A DNA stretch of 64,000 bases from Marinobacter salarius (GTDB lineage Bacteria; Pseudomonadota; Gammaproteobacteria; Pseudomonadales; Oleiphilaceae). Position 1 is the stretch's first letter, and each line of letters begins with the position of its first letter. The notes beneath the pieces were generated by a model. That model worked only from the letters and a program-made list of their open reading frames with translations. It did no database searches and had not been told where the DNA came from. The stretch lies in the NCBI GenBank assembly GCA_000831005.1, contig CP007152.1, positions 1,364,001 through 1,428,000 on the forward strand, in the 5' to 3' direction. The translations under genes were made by a program, and so were the position numbers. Below, in pieces: positions 38,022-47,385 of this stretch.

Positions 38022-38816
38022 TTAGCCCAACAACAAGCTGTCGTCGTCCACTTCCAGCCCGCGCTGCTTCTCGAACAGTTCCAGCAGGTCTTTCACTTCC
38101 AGTCCTTCCCGGTCCTGGCCGGCGATGTCGAACACCACCTGGCCCTGATGCAGCATCACTGTGCGGTCGCCGACTTCCAGCGCCTGTTTCATGCTGTGGG
38201 TGACCATCAGCGCGGTGAGCTTCTGTTCTTCGATGATCTGTGTGGTCAGGTCCAGCACGAAGGAGGCGGTTTTCGGGTCCAGCGCGGCGGTGTGTTCGTC
38301 CAGCAACAGGATGGCGGAGGGTGTCAGGCTGGCCATCAACAGGCTTACGGCCTGGCGCTGGCCGCCGGAAAGCAGGCCCATCTTGTCGCCCAGCCGGTTT
38401 TCCAGGCCCAGGTTGAGGGAGGCCAGGCTGGATTTGAACTGGTCCATATAGCGGGCTTTTACGGCTGCGCTCAGCCCACGGCGCTGGCCACGTTTGATGG
38501 CCAGGGCCAGGTTTTCCTCGATGGTCAGGCCTTCACAGGTGCCCGCCAGCGGGTCCTGGAATACGCGGGCTACCCGGCCGGCGCGTTTGTGGGTGGGCAG
38601 TTTTGTGACGTCCTGGTTGTCGACGATGATGTTGCCACTGTCCACCATGACCTCACCGGCGAGGGCGTTGAGGAAGGTGGATTTGCCGGCGCCGTTGCTG
38701 CCAATCACGGTGACGAACTCGCCCTGGTTGACGGTCAGGCTCATGCCTCGGAGGGCCGGGTTTTCCAGCGGCGTGCCCTTGCCGAAGGTGAGGGTCAGGT
38801 CGGTTGCTGTAATCAT
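38022..38816 (-). CDS. ABC transporter ATPase of TrpX-type operon
   Basis: ATP-binding subunit of 264 residues. Walker A is GSNGAGKSTFLN, the signature LSGGQRQAVSLLMA, Walker B ILLLDEHTAALDP; the Glu-His of DEHTAALD is typical of this subfamily (COG1101). The switch His is in LMVTHSMKQAL. Third gene of an uptake operon with a COG2984 binding protein and a permease; it starts 9 bp after the permease stop. Relatives transport tryptophan or other aromatic amino acids, but the substrate here is not proven. Confidence 0.9.
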   Translation of the reverse strand: MITATDLTLTFGKGTPLENPALRGMSLTVNQGEFVTVIGSNGAGKSTFLNALAGEVMVDSGNIIVDNQDVTKLPTHKRAGRVARVFQDPLAGTCEGLTIEENLALAIKRGQRRGLSAAVKARYMDQFKSSLASLNLGLENRLGDKMGLLSGGQRQAVSLLMASLTPSAILLLDEHTAALDPKTASFVLDLTTQIIEEQKLTALMVTHSMKQALEVGDRTVMLHQGQVVFDIAGQDREGLEVKDLLELFEKQRGLEVDDDSLLLG

Positions 38817-38825
38817 GCTTCCTCC

Positions 38826-39727
38826 TCAGGCCTTTTTGCGGGTAAGCCGCGCGGCAACGGACGTGCGAACACCGGGCAGCACAATGGCCAGGGTGACCAG
38901 CACGGCGGTGATCAGGTTCAGGTCCTGGGCCTGTAGCCCCAGGAAGTCAGCGTTCAGTGCCAGGGCAATGGCCAGGCGGTAGACGATGGCGCCGATCACA
39001 CAGGCAATCAGGGCTCGGAGAACTGTGGACGGCGTAAGCACGGCTTCACCACCGATCAGTGAGGCCAGGCCGATCACGATCACGCCCACACCCATGGTGA
39101 CGTCCGCAGCGCCCTGGCTCTGGGCGAACAGGGCACCGGCGAGGCCTACCAAGCCGTTAGAGACGGCAACCCCCAGCACAATCATGGCACCGGTGGCGAT
39201 ACCTTGTGCACGGGCCATTCGCGGGTTGGCGCCGGTGGCGCGCATGGCCAGCCCGGTTTCGGATTTCATGAAACGCCACAGCAACAACAGGCTTACCATC
39301 ACCACGATGATGAACAACAGTACCGGCACCTGATGGTAGGCAAGGCCAAGGTCGTACCAGGGTGTGAGCACGGTTTCCTCGGTGAGCAGGGCAATGTTGG
39401 GCCGGCCATGATGCGCAGGTTCACGGAGTACAGCGCGATCATCGTGAGGATGGACGCCAACAAGTTGAGAATGTTGAGCTTGACGTTCAGCAATGCGGTT
39501 ACCGCACCGGCACCCATGCCGGCGATAACGGCGGCGCCGGTGGCAAGCCAGGGGTTAACGCCCTCAATGATAAGGACGGCTGCCACGGCGGCGCCCAGGG
39601 GAAAACTGCCGTCCACGGTCAGGTCCGGGAAGTCCAGTACGCGAAACGAAAGGTAGATACCGAAGGCGACCAGCCCGTAGATCAGGCCGGTTTCGATGGC
39701 GCCATAAAACGCAATGTTACTAAGCAT
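38826..39727 (-). CDS. ABC transporter permease of TrpX-type operon (frameshifted)
   Basis: Inner-membrane permease of about 300 residues in the COG4120 group, related to branched-chain amino acid permeases. The first half has IYGLVAFGIYLSFRVLDFPD and LTVDGSFPLGAAVAA, the second half GLAMRATGANPRMARAQG, the coupling region, and then ASLIGGEAVL. The frame breaks near 39400; one added base gives IALLTEETVLTPWYDLGL. About eight membrane helices result. It lies between the binding protein gene and the ATPase gene, with a hairpin before it. Confidence 0.85.
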
Positions 39728-39753
39728 GGGATAGGGTCACCGTAAATGAAAAC

Positions 39754-39776
39754 GGGCAGCCCTTGTGAGGCTGCCC
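39754..39776 (-). terminator. Attenuator hairpin between binding protein and permease genes
   Basis: GGGCAGCC and GGCTGCCC pair perfectly; on the minus strand the stem is followed by CGTTTTCATTT. It stands in the 61-bp gap after the binding-protein gene. Such hairpins let the binding protein mRNA outnumber that of the membrane parts, by partial termination or by 3'-end protection. Confidence 0.65.
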
Positions 39777-39788
39777 GCTAACAGTGGA

Positions 39789-40775
39789 TTACTTGTCGCT
39801 GTTTACGACTTTTTTCGCGTCACTGATCAGGTCGTCGGACAGGGTAATGCCCATGCGCTCTGCGGCAGCGGGGTTCACGAACAGTTCCAGGGTGTCCACG
39901 TATTCCACATCCATGTCACCGGGGTTGGCACCTTCCAGGATACGAGCCACCATGCCGCCGGTCTGGCGGCCGTGGTCGTAGTAGTCGAAGCCGAGGGCAG
40001 CAACGGCGCCACGGCTGACGGTGGCGGTGTCAGCGGCGAATACCGGAATACTGGCGCGCTCGCCCACGGAGATGACCGCTTCCACGGCGCTGATCACGGT
40101 GTTGTCGGTGGTCAGGTAGATGGCGTCTGCTTTGCCTACCAGGGAGCGGGCCGCACCGAGCACTTCCGAGGTCTTGGTGGCGGCGGCTTTGACCAGTTCC
40201 ATGCCACGGGCCTGCAGGCGCTCTTCAAGCAGCTCCACCAATGCCACGGCGTTGGCTTCGCCGGGGTTGTAGACGGTGCCGATGCGTTTGGCGTCTGGCA
40301 CCACCCGCTCGAGCAGGTCGAGATGGCGTTCGATGGGCAGCATGTCGGTCACGCCGGTGATGTTGGCACCCGGCGCCTTCAGGCTTTTTACCAGTTTGGC
40401 GCCGACCGGGTCGGTCACCGCTGAGAAGACGACTGGAGTCTGGCGAGCGGCGGCGGCCATGGTCTGTGCCGACGGCGTGGCGATGGCGACGATCACGTCC
40501 GGGCCTTCACCCACGAATTTGCGGGCAATCTGTGACGCGATGGCGGCGTTGCCCTGCGCGCTTTCGTGCATGATGCGAACCTGTTCGCCGTCCTTGTATC
40601 CCTGTGCTTCCAGTTCGTCCCGTACGCCCTGATGAACGGCATCCAGTGCCGGATGCTCCACAATCTGGGTGATGGCGACCACCCGCTGTTCGTCGCTCTG
40701 TGCAATGGCGGGTGCAATGGCAGCCATTGCCAGCAGGGCGGTGCCGATCAGCGTGCGCAGAATCTTGTTGGCCAT
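39789..40775 (-). CDS. ABC transporter substrate-binding protein, TrpX/COG2984 type
   Basis: Periplasmic binding protein of 328 residues with a signal peptide (MANKILRTLIGTALLAMAAI...AIAQ). It has the two-lobe fold of PF04392, with blocks AITQIVEHPALDAVHQGV, VFSAVTDPVGAKLV and VGKADAIYLTTDNT. TrpX of streptococci, in the same family, binds tryptophan. First gene of a three-gene operon with permease and ATPase. A hairpin after it likely raises its expression over the other two. Confidence 0.9.
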   Translation of the reverse strand: MANKILRTLIGTALLAMAAIAPAIAQSDEQRVVAITQIVEHPALDAVHQGVRDELEAQGYKDGEQVRIMHESAQGNAAIASQIARKFVGEGPDVIVAIATPSAQTMAAAARQTPVVFSAVTDPVGAKLVKSLKAPGANITGVTDMLPIERHLDLLERVVPDAKRIGTVYNPGEANAVALVELLEERLQARGMELVKAAATKTSEVLGAARSLVGKADAIYLTTDNTVISAVEAVISVGERASIPVFAADTATVSRGAVAALGFDYYDHGRQTGGMVARILEGANPGDMDVEYVDTLELFVNPAAAERMGITLSDDLISDAKKVVNSDK

Positions 40776-41074
40776 AAACCGGTCTCCGGGTCTGTTCAGA
40801 CTGTTTGGCGCGCCGGGAGATCGAACGCGCGTTTAATAATGGGGCGGGAGTTTATCACAGGCTATTGGATTGATGGGTAAGCGAAGGTACCTTTTACAGG
40901 GATTTGCGCGGCAGTAGGCCGGCCAAAAGTACATGTGAAGTGGAATAGTTTTAGTTCCGTCACGTTTTGACGGTGACGGCTGTGGTGAAATAGGCTACTA
41001 AAGTCTAATGCAGTGCAGCCCTTACATAATAAAAACACCGATAACTCAAAAATAACACAATGCAAGGAAGGTCC
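40776..41074. other. Divergent promoter region
   Basis: This 299-base stretch lies between the divergent binding-protein and acyl-CoA synthetase genes. An AT-rich block before 41060 probably holds the synthetase promoter. GGCGCGCC at 40807 is a palindrome of unknown relevance. No small gene or clear operator is seen. Confidence 0.4.
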
Positions 41075-42742
41075 ATGGACACTACTGACAAACTCCCCCT
41101 GGATATGGTTTATCACTGGGAACACGCCAAGGCGGATTCCCTGTACATGACTCAGCCCATTGGCGACGGCAAGGTTGTCGAATACACCTGGAAGCGTGCG
41201 GTGGATGAAGCCCGCCGGATGGCCTCGTACCTGAAATCCCTGAACCTGCCGGAGAAGAGCCGAGTCGGGATCATATCCAAGAACTGCGCGCAGTGGATCA
41301 TGTCGGACTGGGCCATCTGGATGGCCGGCCACATCTCCGTGCCGCTTTACCCGACCCTGAACGCGGATACGGTGAACTACATCCTTAACCACAGCGAATG
41401 CGACGTTCTGTTTGTCGGTAAGCTGGACGACTGGGACCAGATGAAGTCCGGCGTGCCGGAGTCCGTGCGTTGTATTTCCTACCCACTGAGCCCGCCCAAC
41501 AATTTTGAAACCTGGGACGACCTTGTGGGCAAGTACCCGCCACTGGAAGAGAACACCCAGCGGGATGCGGATGAACTGGCCACCATTGTGTACACCTCTG
41601 GCAGCACCGGCCGACCGAAGGGTGTTATGCTGAGCTTCCGTAATATGGCATTTGCGGCCGCCGGTGGCACCCAGGTGCTGGGCGTTGGCGCGGAAGAACG
41701 CATGCTGTCCTACCTGCCGCTGGCGCACGTTTTCGAGCGCACGTTTGTGGAGCTGGGCTCGCTGTACTCCGGTTTCCAGCTGTTCTTTGCCGAGTCGCTG
41801 GATACCTTTGTCCAGGATCTGCAGCGGGCACAGCCGACGCTGTTCCTGTCAGTGCCCCGCCTGTGGGTGAAATTCCAGCACGGCGTTCTGCAGAAGCTGC
41901 CCAAGGAGAAGCTGGAAAAGCTGCTGAAGGTTCCGCTGCTGAACAAGGTGATCAAGAAGAAGGTGCTCAAAGGGCTGGGCCTGAACAAGGTCAAACTGGC
42001 TGGCAGTGGCTCCGCACCTCTTTCCAACGATGTACTGGACTGGTACCGCAACCTGGGGCTGGAACTGCTGGAAGGCTACGGCATGTCCGAGAACTTTGCC
42101 TATTCCCACATGAACAAGCCTGGCCGTTCCCGCACCGGCTACGTGGGTGAAGCACTGCCCGGCGTGGAAATGAAGATCAGCGACGAGGGCGAAGTGCTGG
42201 TGAAAAGCCCGGCTACGATGATGGGGTACTACAAGGACGAAGAGAAAACCCGCGAAACGTTCTCAGAGGACGGTTTCCTGAAAACCGGCGACAAAGGCGA
42301 AATCGACGAGATGGGACGCCTGAAGTTGACCGGCCGCATCAAGGAAATCTTCAAGACCAGCAAGGGTAAGTACATCGCCCCGGCACCGATCGAGAACCGC
42401 CTGATGTCTCATGAGGCCATCGAAATGGTGTGTGTTTCTGGGGCCAACCAGACGCAACCCCACGCGCTGGTGATGCTGGGCGAGGAGATTCGTCCGAAGA
42501 TGGCTGATGAAGCATTCCGCAAGGACATAGAGGCCAGCTTCAAGCAGTTGATTACGGACGTCAACAAGACCGTGGACCCTCACGAGCAACTGGCGTTCAT
42601 TACTGTGGTCAGCGATGAATGGTCCATCGAGAACAGCTTCCTGACCCCGACACTGAAGCTGAAGCGTAATGTGGTGGAGGATGCGTATCAGGAAAATGTG
42701 GACTCCTGGTACGCAAAACGCGAGCCGGTCATCTGGCAGTAG
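41075..42742 (+). CDS. Long-chain acyl-CoA synthetase-like AMP-binding protein
   Basis: Adenylate-forming enzyme of 555 residues that activates a fatty acid with ATP and CoA. Motif YTSGSTGRPKGVMLSFRN is the AMP-binding P-loop, GYGMSENFAYSH the A5 motif, and KTGDKGE...LTGRIKEIFKTSKGKYI holds the conserved Asp, Arg and catalytic Lys. The start at 41075 (MDTTDKLPLD) is preferred because AAGGAAGG lies just before it; the ATG at 41060 would put that site inside the gene. It resembles the eukaryote-like FadD group often linked to very-long-chain or wax-related lipids, but substrate length cannot be read. A thioesterase gene follows at 72 bp. Confidence 0.9.
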   Translation: MDTTDKLPLDMVYHWEHAKADSLYMTQPIGDGKVVEYTWKRAVDEARRMASYLKSLNLPEKSRVGIISKNCAQWIMSDWAIWMAGHISVPLYPTLNADTVNYILNHSECDVLFVGKLDDWDQMKSGVPESVRCISYPLSPPNNFETWDDLVGKYPPLEENTQRDADELATIVYTSGSTGRPKGVMLSFRNMAFAAAGGTQVLGVGAEERMLSYLPLAHVFERTFVELGSLYSGFQLFFAESLDTFVQDLQRAQPTLFLSVPRLWVKFQHGVLQKLPKEKLEKLLKVPLLNKVIKKKVLKGLGLNKVKLAGSGSAPLSNDVLDWYRNLGLELLEGYGMSENFAYSHMNKPGRSRTGYVGEALPGVEMKISDEGEVLVKSPATMMGYYKDEEKTRETFSEDGFLKTGDKGEIDEMGRLKLTGRIKEIFKTSKGKYIAPAPIENRLMSHEAIEMVCVSGANQTQPHALVMLGEEIRPKMADEAFRKDIEASFKQLITDVNKTVDPHEQLAFITVVSDEWSIENSFLTPTLKLKRNVVEDAYQENVDSWYAKREPVIWQ

Positions 42743-42814
42743 AGAAAACCGACGTAAGTCGCATAGGGAAAGCACTGAAACGGGCATAAACTGAAGACAT
42801 ATTCAGGAGGGAAT

Positions 42815-43300
42815 ATGACTCAGTTAGCCCGGTTTCAGAAACGCATTTATGACATGATTCCGCTCTCGGAAGCATTGGGTGTGGAGCTGGTTTCCTATGA
42901 CGGCCATGCGTTGTTGGTCAGTGCTCCGCTGGCCCCCAACCACAACCACCAGGGGACCGGCTTCGGGGGGAGTGTCTACTCGGTTGCAGTGATTTCCGCC
43001 TGGGGGTTGGTTGAGCTGGTATTGACCGACCTGGGATTGGCCGGAAAGGTGGTGATCCAGGTAGGTGAAATTGAGCACATTGAACCGGTAGACACGAACT
43101 TCTTCGCCCTGTGCCGCCTCCCCGGCGGTGAAGTCCCTGACCGATTCCGAAAAAGCCTGGCCCGCCATGGCAAGGGCCGGCTTTCCCTGATTGCTGAAGT
43201 GTACTGCGGCGAACCCACCACGGAACCCGTCAGAGAACCCGTTGCGGTTTTCCAGGGCCGTTTTGTGGTTCAGGGCGCGCATTCTCGTTCGGTGATCTAA
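42815..43300 (+). CDS. YiiD-C-type thioesterase domain protein
   Basis: A 161-residue hot-dog-fold protein like the C-terminal domain of YiiD (PF09500). The block NHNHQGTGFGGSVYSVAVIS and the later HIEPVDTNFFALCRLP are conserved. Acyl-CoA or acyl-ACP thioester hydrolysis is the probable activity. It follows the acyl-CoA synthetase gene in the same direction with an AGGAGGG site, which suggests a shared lipid function. Confidence 0.85.
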   Translation: MTQLARFQKRIYDMIPLSEALGVELVSYDGHALLVSAPLAPNHNHQGTGFGGSVYSVAVISAWGLVELVLTDLGLAGKVVIQVGEIEHIEPVDTNFFALCRLPGGEVPDRFRKSLARHGKGRLSLIAEVYCGEPTTEPVREPVAVFQGRFVVQGAHSRSVI

Positions 43301-43336
43301 GCGGACTTCCCGGCTGCCGCTTGAAGGCTGCGAACG

Positions 43337-45019
43337 TCAGCTAATGGCGCGGGTGTCGGAAATGGACTTGCTCATGAGGATGATCGGAATGATGCCGGCC
43401 AGCACGATAATCAATGCCGGCAGGGCGCTGTGGGCGAGCTTCTCGTCCGAGGCAAACTGGTACACGTAGGTGGCCAGGGTTTCAAAATTAAAGGGCCGCA
43501 GGATTAACGTCGCCGGCAGCTCCTTCATACAGTCCACGAACACCACCAACGCCGCTGTAATCAAGGTGCCCCGCAACATCGGCAGGTGAACCTTCAGCAG
43601 TGTATTGCCCGGTGTATGGCCCAGGGACCGGGAGGCCATGTCCATACTGGGTGTAATTTTCTGCAGGGCACTTTCCACACTGCCAGCGGAGACCGCCAGG
43701 AAGCGAACGGTATAGGCGAACACCAGCGCAAATGCGGTACCACTAAGCAGCAGCCCACTGCTGACCCCGAAGTTGTCCCTCAGGATGCCATCCACCCAGT
43801 TGTCAAAACCGGCCAGCGGCACAATCACACCCACTGCGAGCACGGCCCCGGGCATGGCGTAGCCCAGGCTGGACAGCCGCATCATCACGCGCATGCCCCG
43901 GGTATCGTGCAGGCGGCGGCTGTAGGCGAGGGTGACGCCAATGATCAGCGTGGTCAGCGCGGCGGTTCCCGAGAGAAACAGGCTGTTGAACGTGTTGCGA
44001 ACGAAGTCCGGGTTCCAGCTTTCGTCGAAGTACTCCCAGGCATAGTGACCAAGGGTGGCGGCTGGCAGCAGGAAACCGAAGATCACCGGAACGGCGCAGA
44101 CGGCCACGCACACCCACTGGCGCGGGCGTGACAGGGTGAAGCGGCGGATTGGCTCGCGGTTGTCCCGCGCCGCAAACTGTTGCTGTTTGCGCCGGGAATA
44201 GCGCTCCAGGGTCACCAGGATAACGACGAAGGCCAGCATGGTGGTGGCAATCTGCGCGGCGCCTCCCAGGTTCCCCAGGTTCATCCAGGTGTCGAACAGC
44301 CCGGCGGTCAGGGTTTGTACCGCAAAGAAATCCACCGTACCGAAGTCGTTCAGGGTTTCCATCAGTACCAGCGACAGGCCAACCGCTACGGCAGGCCGGG
44401 CAATCGGCAGCACAACCCGGAAGAAGGTGCTGATGGCAGAGTGCCCCAGGCTACGGCTGACCGCAAACAGGGAAGGGGATTGCTCCAGGAACGCGGCCCG
44501 TGCCAGCAGGTACACATAAGGGTAGAGCACCAGGCCGATCATCAGGGTGGCGCCTTCCAGGCTGCGGATTTCGGGGAACCAGTAGTCGGCGGCGTTGTGC
44601 CAGCCAAACCAGTCCCGCATGGCGGTCTGAACCGGCCCGGCGTAATCCAGAAGGCTGGTATAGACATAAGCGATGACATAGGCAGGCACCGCAAAGGGTA
44701 GCAACATGGCCCATTCAAAAAACTTGCGACCGGGAAAGTCGCACATGGTGACCGCCCAGGCGCTGGCGAGGCCGATAACCAGCGTGATGAAAGCCACGCC
44801 GGCCATGAGCTGGAGTGTGGTAACCAGATAGCGGGGAAGCGTGGTGTCCAGCAGGTGAGGCCAGATATTCTCTTCCGGAAACAGCGCCAGGATAAGCACC
44901 GACAGTACCGGAAGCGCCACGATGGCGGTGGTCACTGCGGCGGTGATAAGCCAGCGTTTCGAGGTCCGTTTTGCCAGCAGGGGGTATCTCGCCCCGGTCT
45001 GTTCAATGGCCTCGGACAT
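43337..45019 (-). CDS. Iron(III) ABC transporter permease, FbpB type
   Basis: A fused two-domain permease of 560 residues with about 12 membrane helices. Each half has an EAA-type coupling loop: SRSLGHSAISTFFRVVLPIA in the first and SRSLGHTPGNTLLKVHLPML in the second. This duplicated form is that of FbpB/AfuB ferric-iron importers. It follows the FbpA gene with an 88-bp gap that holds a terminator-like hairpin. No FbpC ATPase gene is nearby; it must be encoded elsewhere. Confidence 0.92.
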   Translation of the reverse strand: MSEAIEQTGARYPLLAKRTSKRWLITAAVTTAIVALPVLSVLILALFPEENIWPHLLDTTLPRYLVTTLQLMAGVAFITLVIGLASAWAVTMCDFPGRKFFEWAMLLPFAVPAYVIAYVYTSLLDYAGPVQTAMRDWFGWHNAADYWFPEIRSLEGATLMIGLVLYPYVYLLARAAFLEQSPSLFAVSRSLGHSAISTFFRVVLPIARPAVAVGLSLVLMETLNDFGTVDFFAVQTLTAGLFDTWMNLGNLGGAAQIATTMLAFVVILVTLERYSRRKQQQFAARDNREPIRRFTLSRPRQWVCVAVCAVPVIFGFLLPAATLGHYAWEYFDESWNPDFVRNTFNSLFLSGTAALTTLIIGVTLAYSRRLHDTRGMRVMMRLSSLGYAMPGAVLAVGVIVPLAGFDNWVDGILRDNFGVSSGLLLSGTAFALVFAYTVRFLAVSAGSVESALQKITPSMDMASRSLGHTPGNTLLKVHLPMLRGTLITAALVVFVDCMKELPATLILRPFNFETLATYVYQFASDEKLAHSALPALIIVLAGIIPIILMSKSISDTRAIS

Positions 45020-45062
45020 AGGTTTCCTTTGGGTGAATTGGGAGTAGGGTGCGGATTGTACA

Positions 45063-45092
45063 AAAAAGCCGGGACCTGAGTCCCGGCTTTTT
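45063..45092. terminator. Strong hairpin between FbpA and FbpB genes
   Basis: AAAAAGCCGGGAC and GTCCCGGCTTTTT pair perfectly over 13 bp around CTGA, with an A/T-tract on both sides. It is a complete rho-independent terminator inside the iron-uptake unit, 16 bases after the FbpA stop. It would limit transcription of the permease relative to the binding protein, or separate the two. Confidence 0.85.
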
Positions 45093-45107
45093 CAATACAA
45101 GGATGGT

Positions 45108-46120
45108 TTAGTTGTCGTAATCGACGCGATCAACCATCTTCACCGCTGCGCTGCGGTTCTCCGCGATTTCCTGGAGAGACAGGTCGTCCGGGTTAATCTC
45201 ACCCCATTCGGCCACCATGCCGGAGGGCTTTACGTCGGGGTTGGCCGGGTATTCGGTGTTGGCCTCGGCGTAAATCTGTTGTGCCTTGGGCTCTGACAGG
45301 AACTCCATCAGGCGGATGGCGTTGTCACGGTTGGGCGCACTTTTGGTCAGGGCGATACCGCTGATGTTGATGTGAGTGCCACGGCCAGCTGCGTTGGGGA
45401 ATACCAGACGTACGGACTCGGCGGCCTCGCGCTGGTTCTCGTCGTTCAGCATGTTGCCGTAGTAATAACTGTTACCGATGGCAATGTCGCACTCGCCGGC
45501 ATGGATGGCCTTGATCTGGTCACGGTCACCGCCCTGGGGCTTGCGTGCCAGGTTGTCTTTCAGGCCTTCCAGCCACTCTTCAGTGGCTTCTTCGCATGGT
45601 GGGCGATCATGGATGAGAACAGGGCAATGTTGTAAGGGTGCTTGCCACTGCGGGTACAGATGCGGTCATCCCACTTTTCATCCGCCAGTTGCTCGTAGGT
45701 AGTGATCTCGCCTTCTTCAACACGTTCCTTTGAGGCATAGATCAGCCGGCCGCGGGTGGTGAGGGCGAACCACTTGCCGTCAGGATGACGAAGGTTCTGC
45801 GGGACGTTGCTCTGCAGGGTTTCGTTTTCAATGCCTTCAACGAGGTCGCGCTCAACCAGCTCGTTGATGCGGGAGATATCCACCGTCATCACCAGGTCCG
45901 CCGGGCTGTTGCGTCCTTCACGCTCCAGTCGCTCTGCCAGGCCTTTCTTGGCGAAGACGACGTTGGTTTCGATACCGGTTTCTTCCTGGAATGCATTCAG
46001 CAGCGGTTCCAGCAGGTAAGCCTGGCGGTAGGAGTAGATGTTGACCTCGCCGTCAGCGCTGGCCTGCAGGGGCAGCGCGCAGGCTGCTGCGATGGCAGTC
46101 GCCGCAAGTTTCATTTTCAT
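45108..46120 (-). CDS. Iron(III)-binding periplasmic protein, FbpA type (frameshifted)
   Basis: Periplasmic ferric-iron binding protein of about 337 residues. The signal peptide (MKMKLAATAIAAACALPLQA) is followed by EVNIYSYRQ. The C-terminal half has IAIGNSYYYGNML, whose tyrosines are iron ligands in the family. The frame breaks near 45590; one added base joins SSMIAHHA to EEWLEGLKDNLARKPQGGDR. Length and both lobes are then normal. It lies upstream of the permease gene on the same strand. A Fur-box-like sequence precedes it. Confidence 0.88.
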
Positions 46121-46192
46121 GATAGGTATTCCTTTATGGTTTTGGGTAAGGGGTGATCTTTATACGTGTAGTGAGACGTAATGGTAGTTAAC

Positions 46193-46211
46193 AATGCCAA
46201 CTATTCTTATT
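46193..46211 (-). promoter_or_regulatory. Candidate Fur box before the iron-binding protein gene
   Basis: On the minus strand AATAAGAATAGTTGGCATT matches 13 of 19 positions of the classical Fur consensus as I recall it. It lies 73-91 bp before the FbpA start, a fitting place for iron control. The match is moderate. Confidence 0.5.
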
Positions 46212-46316
46212 TGTGTTGCGCTGAGTGTCAATACACCGTTGCCAACTTATCGCGGAAATGGTGTTATGCTTCGGAAGACTATAAAAACTATGTAAAAAGT
46301 GGTGGGCATACAGACT

Positions 46317-46589
46317 ATGGTTGGGAATGATCGAAGAGTGCACGGTCGCACAGCAATGAGTGCGAAGGTTCGGGTTACCCATGAAGAACTTGGAGAATTC
46401 GTGTTCTCAACCAGGGACATTTCCGATGGCGGCGTTTTTATTGTTGTCGACACCGAACCCTTCGCACCGTCGATCGGTGACAGTGTTCAGGTTCAGGTGC
46501 AGGGCCTTCCGGTGCCTGCTCCCGTGCTGGATATGGTGGTGGTACGTAAGACCAACGACGGTTTTGGTCTACAGTTTGCGGATCAATAG
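46317..46589 (+). CDS. PilZ-domain protein
   Basis: A single-domain PilZ protein of about 90 residues. The c-di-GMP-binding pattern is present: RRVHGRTAMSAKVRV (RxxxR) and DISDGGVFI (D/NxSxxG). It is thus a likely cytoplasmic c-di-GMP effector. The ATG at 46317 is chosen since the domain starts just after it; a GTG at 46299 is also possible and neither has a strong ribosome site. A HD-GYP-like gene lies 800 bp downstream. Confidence 0.85.
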   Translation: MVGNDRRVHGRTAMSAKVRVTHEELGEFVFSTRDISDGGVFIVVDTEPFAPSIGDSVQVQVQGLPVPAPVLDMVVVRKTNDGFGLQFADQ

Positions 46590-46604
46590 ACGGTGCTCAC
46601 CTGA

Positions 46605-47204
46605 ATGATAGTCAACAGATCTTTCTTCCCTATGCGGCTTATCGTCGCCGTTCTGCCATTTGTCCTGAGTGGGTGCGCATCCTATTACACCCACTATGCG
46701 GTGTTTCCCGCTGAGAATTCGGCTGGCGAAGATCGCCAGGTAAAATTGACGTGGCAGACTGCCGAATACCCCGGCTGGTGGGTGGCGGATAACCGGTCCA
46801 CACCCATTACCGTCGAAACCCAATGCAGCGCCCGTGAATGGCGTCTGGTGGATGACAGCCATGAAGACGCCGCCGACCAATCCTGCGGGGAGGGTATCCG
46901 GGCCTGCGGTAACGAAGGGCTGGACCGTGTTGCCCGCACGGGCGCGTCGGTAGCTGGCAAGCGCTGCATGACGATAAATGCGGACGATCCGGCGGCACGC
47001 GTCACCGATATTGGTTCGTCACTGGATCTGCTGGTGTCCTGTGAGCCGGTCAAGACCGTTCGGGGTAGTGGCGATGATGCCGACAACATCGACTATATCC
47101 GGGCTTCAACGGTGCCTTACACTATCTATAGCCGCAAATCCCCCCGTGGATCACTTCACGCCCGGCCGCCGGAACTGGATGATTCGGTTTGTGACGACGA
47201 ATAG
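46605..47204 (+). CDS. Lipoprotein of unknown function
   Basis: A protein of up to 199 residues with a lipoprotein signal peptide, FVLSGCASYY (lipobox LSGC at about residue 24). The mature part contains six further cysteines, e.g. ETQCSAREW, SCGEGIRACGNEG and GKRCMTI. I see no known domain. The true start may be the ATG at 46632 (MRLIVAVLPF). It follows the PilZ gene by 15 bp and may share its transcript. Confidence 0.65.
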   Translation: MIVNRSFFPMRLIVAVLPFVLSGCASYYTHYAVFPAENSAGEDRQVKLTWQTAEYPGWWVADNRSTPITVETQCSAREWRLVDDSHEDAADQSCGEGIRACGNEGLDRVARTGASVAGKRCMTINADDPAARVTDIGSSLDLLVSCEPVKTVRGSGDDADNIDYIRASTVPYTIYSRKSPRGSLHARPPELDDSVCDDE

Positions 47205-47385
47205 CAGGGCAGCGACCTGTCAGTAATGTGAATGGTGTCACGTTGCTACATTTTGTTTCCTGATGATAGTTTCGGTTACTCCCTGTCGCGTTCCGGTTAC
47301 TTCACACTACATAAATGTAATGGACTCTTTCTGAGCGGGCGTCACAATAGTGATTATCGATTCGTGCACGTGTTAGAGGTGTCCC

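Noticed and set aside
40807..40814. GGCGCGCC palindrome as an operator
   Set aside because: An isolated 8-bp GC palindrome is expected by chance in this composition and has no second copy nearby.
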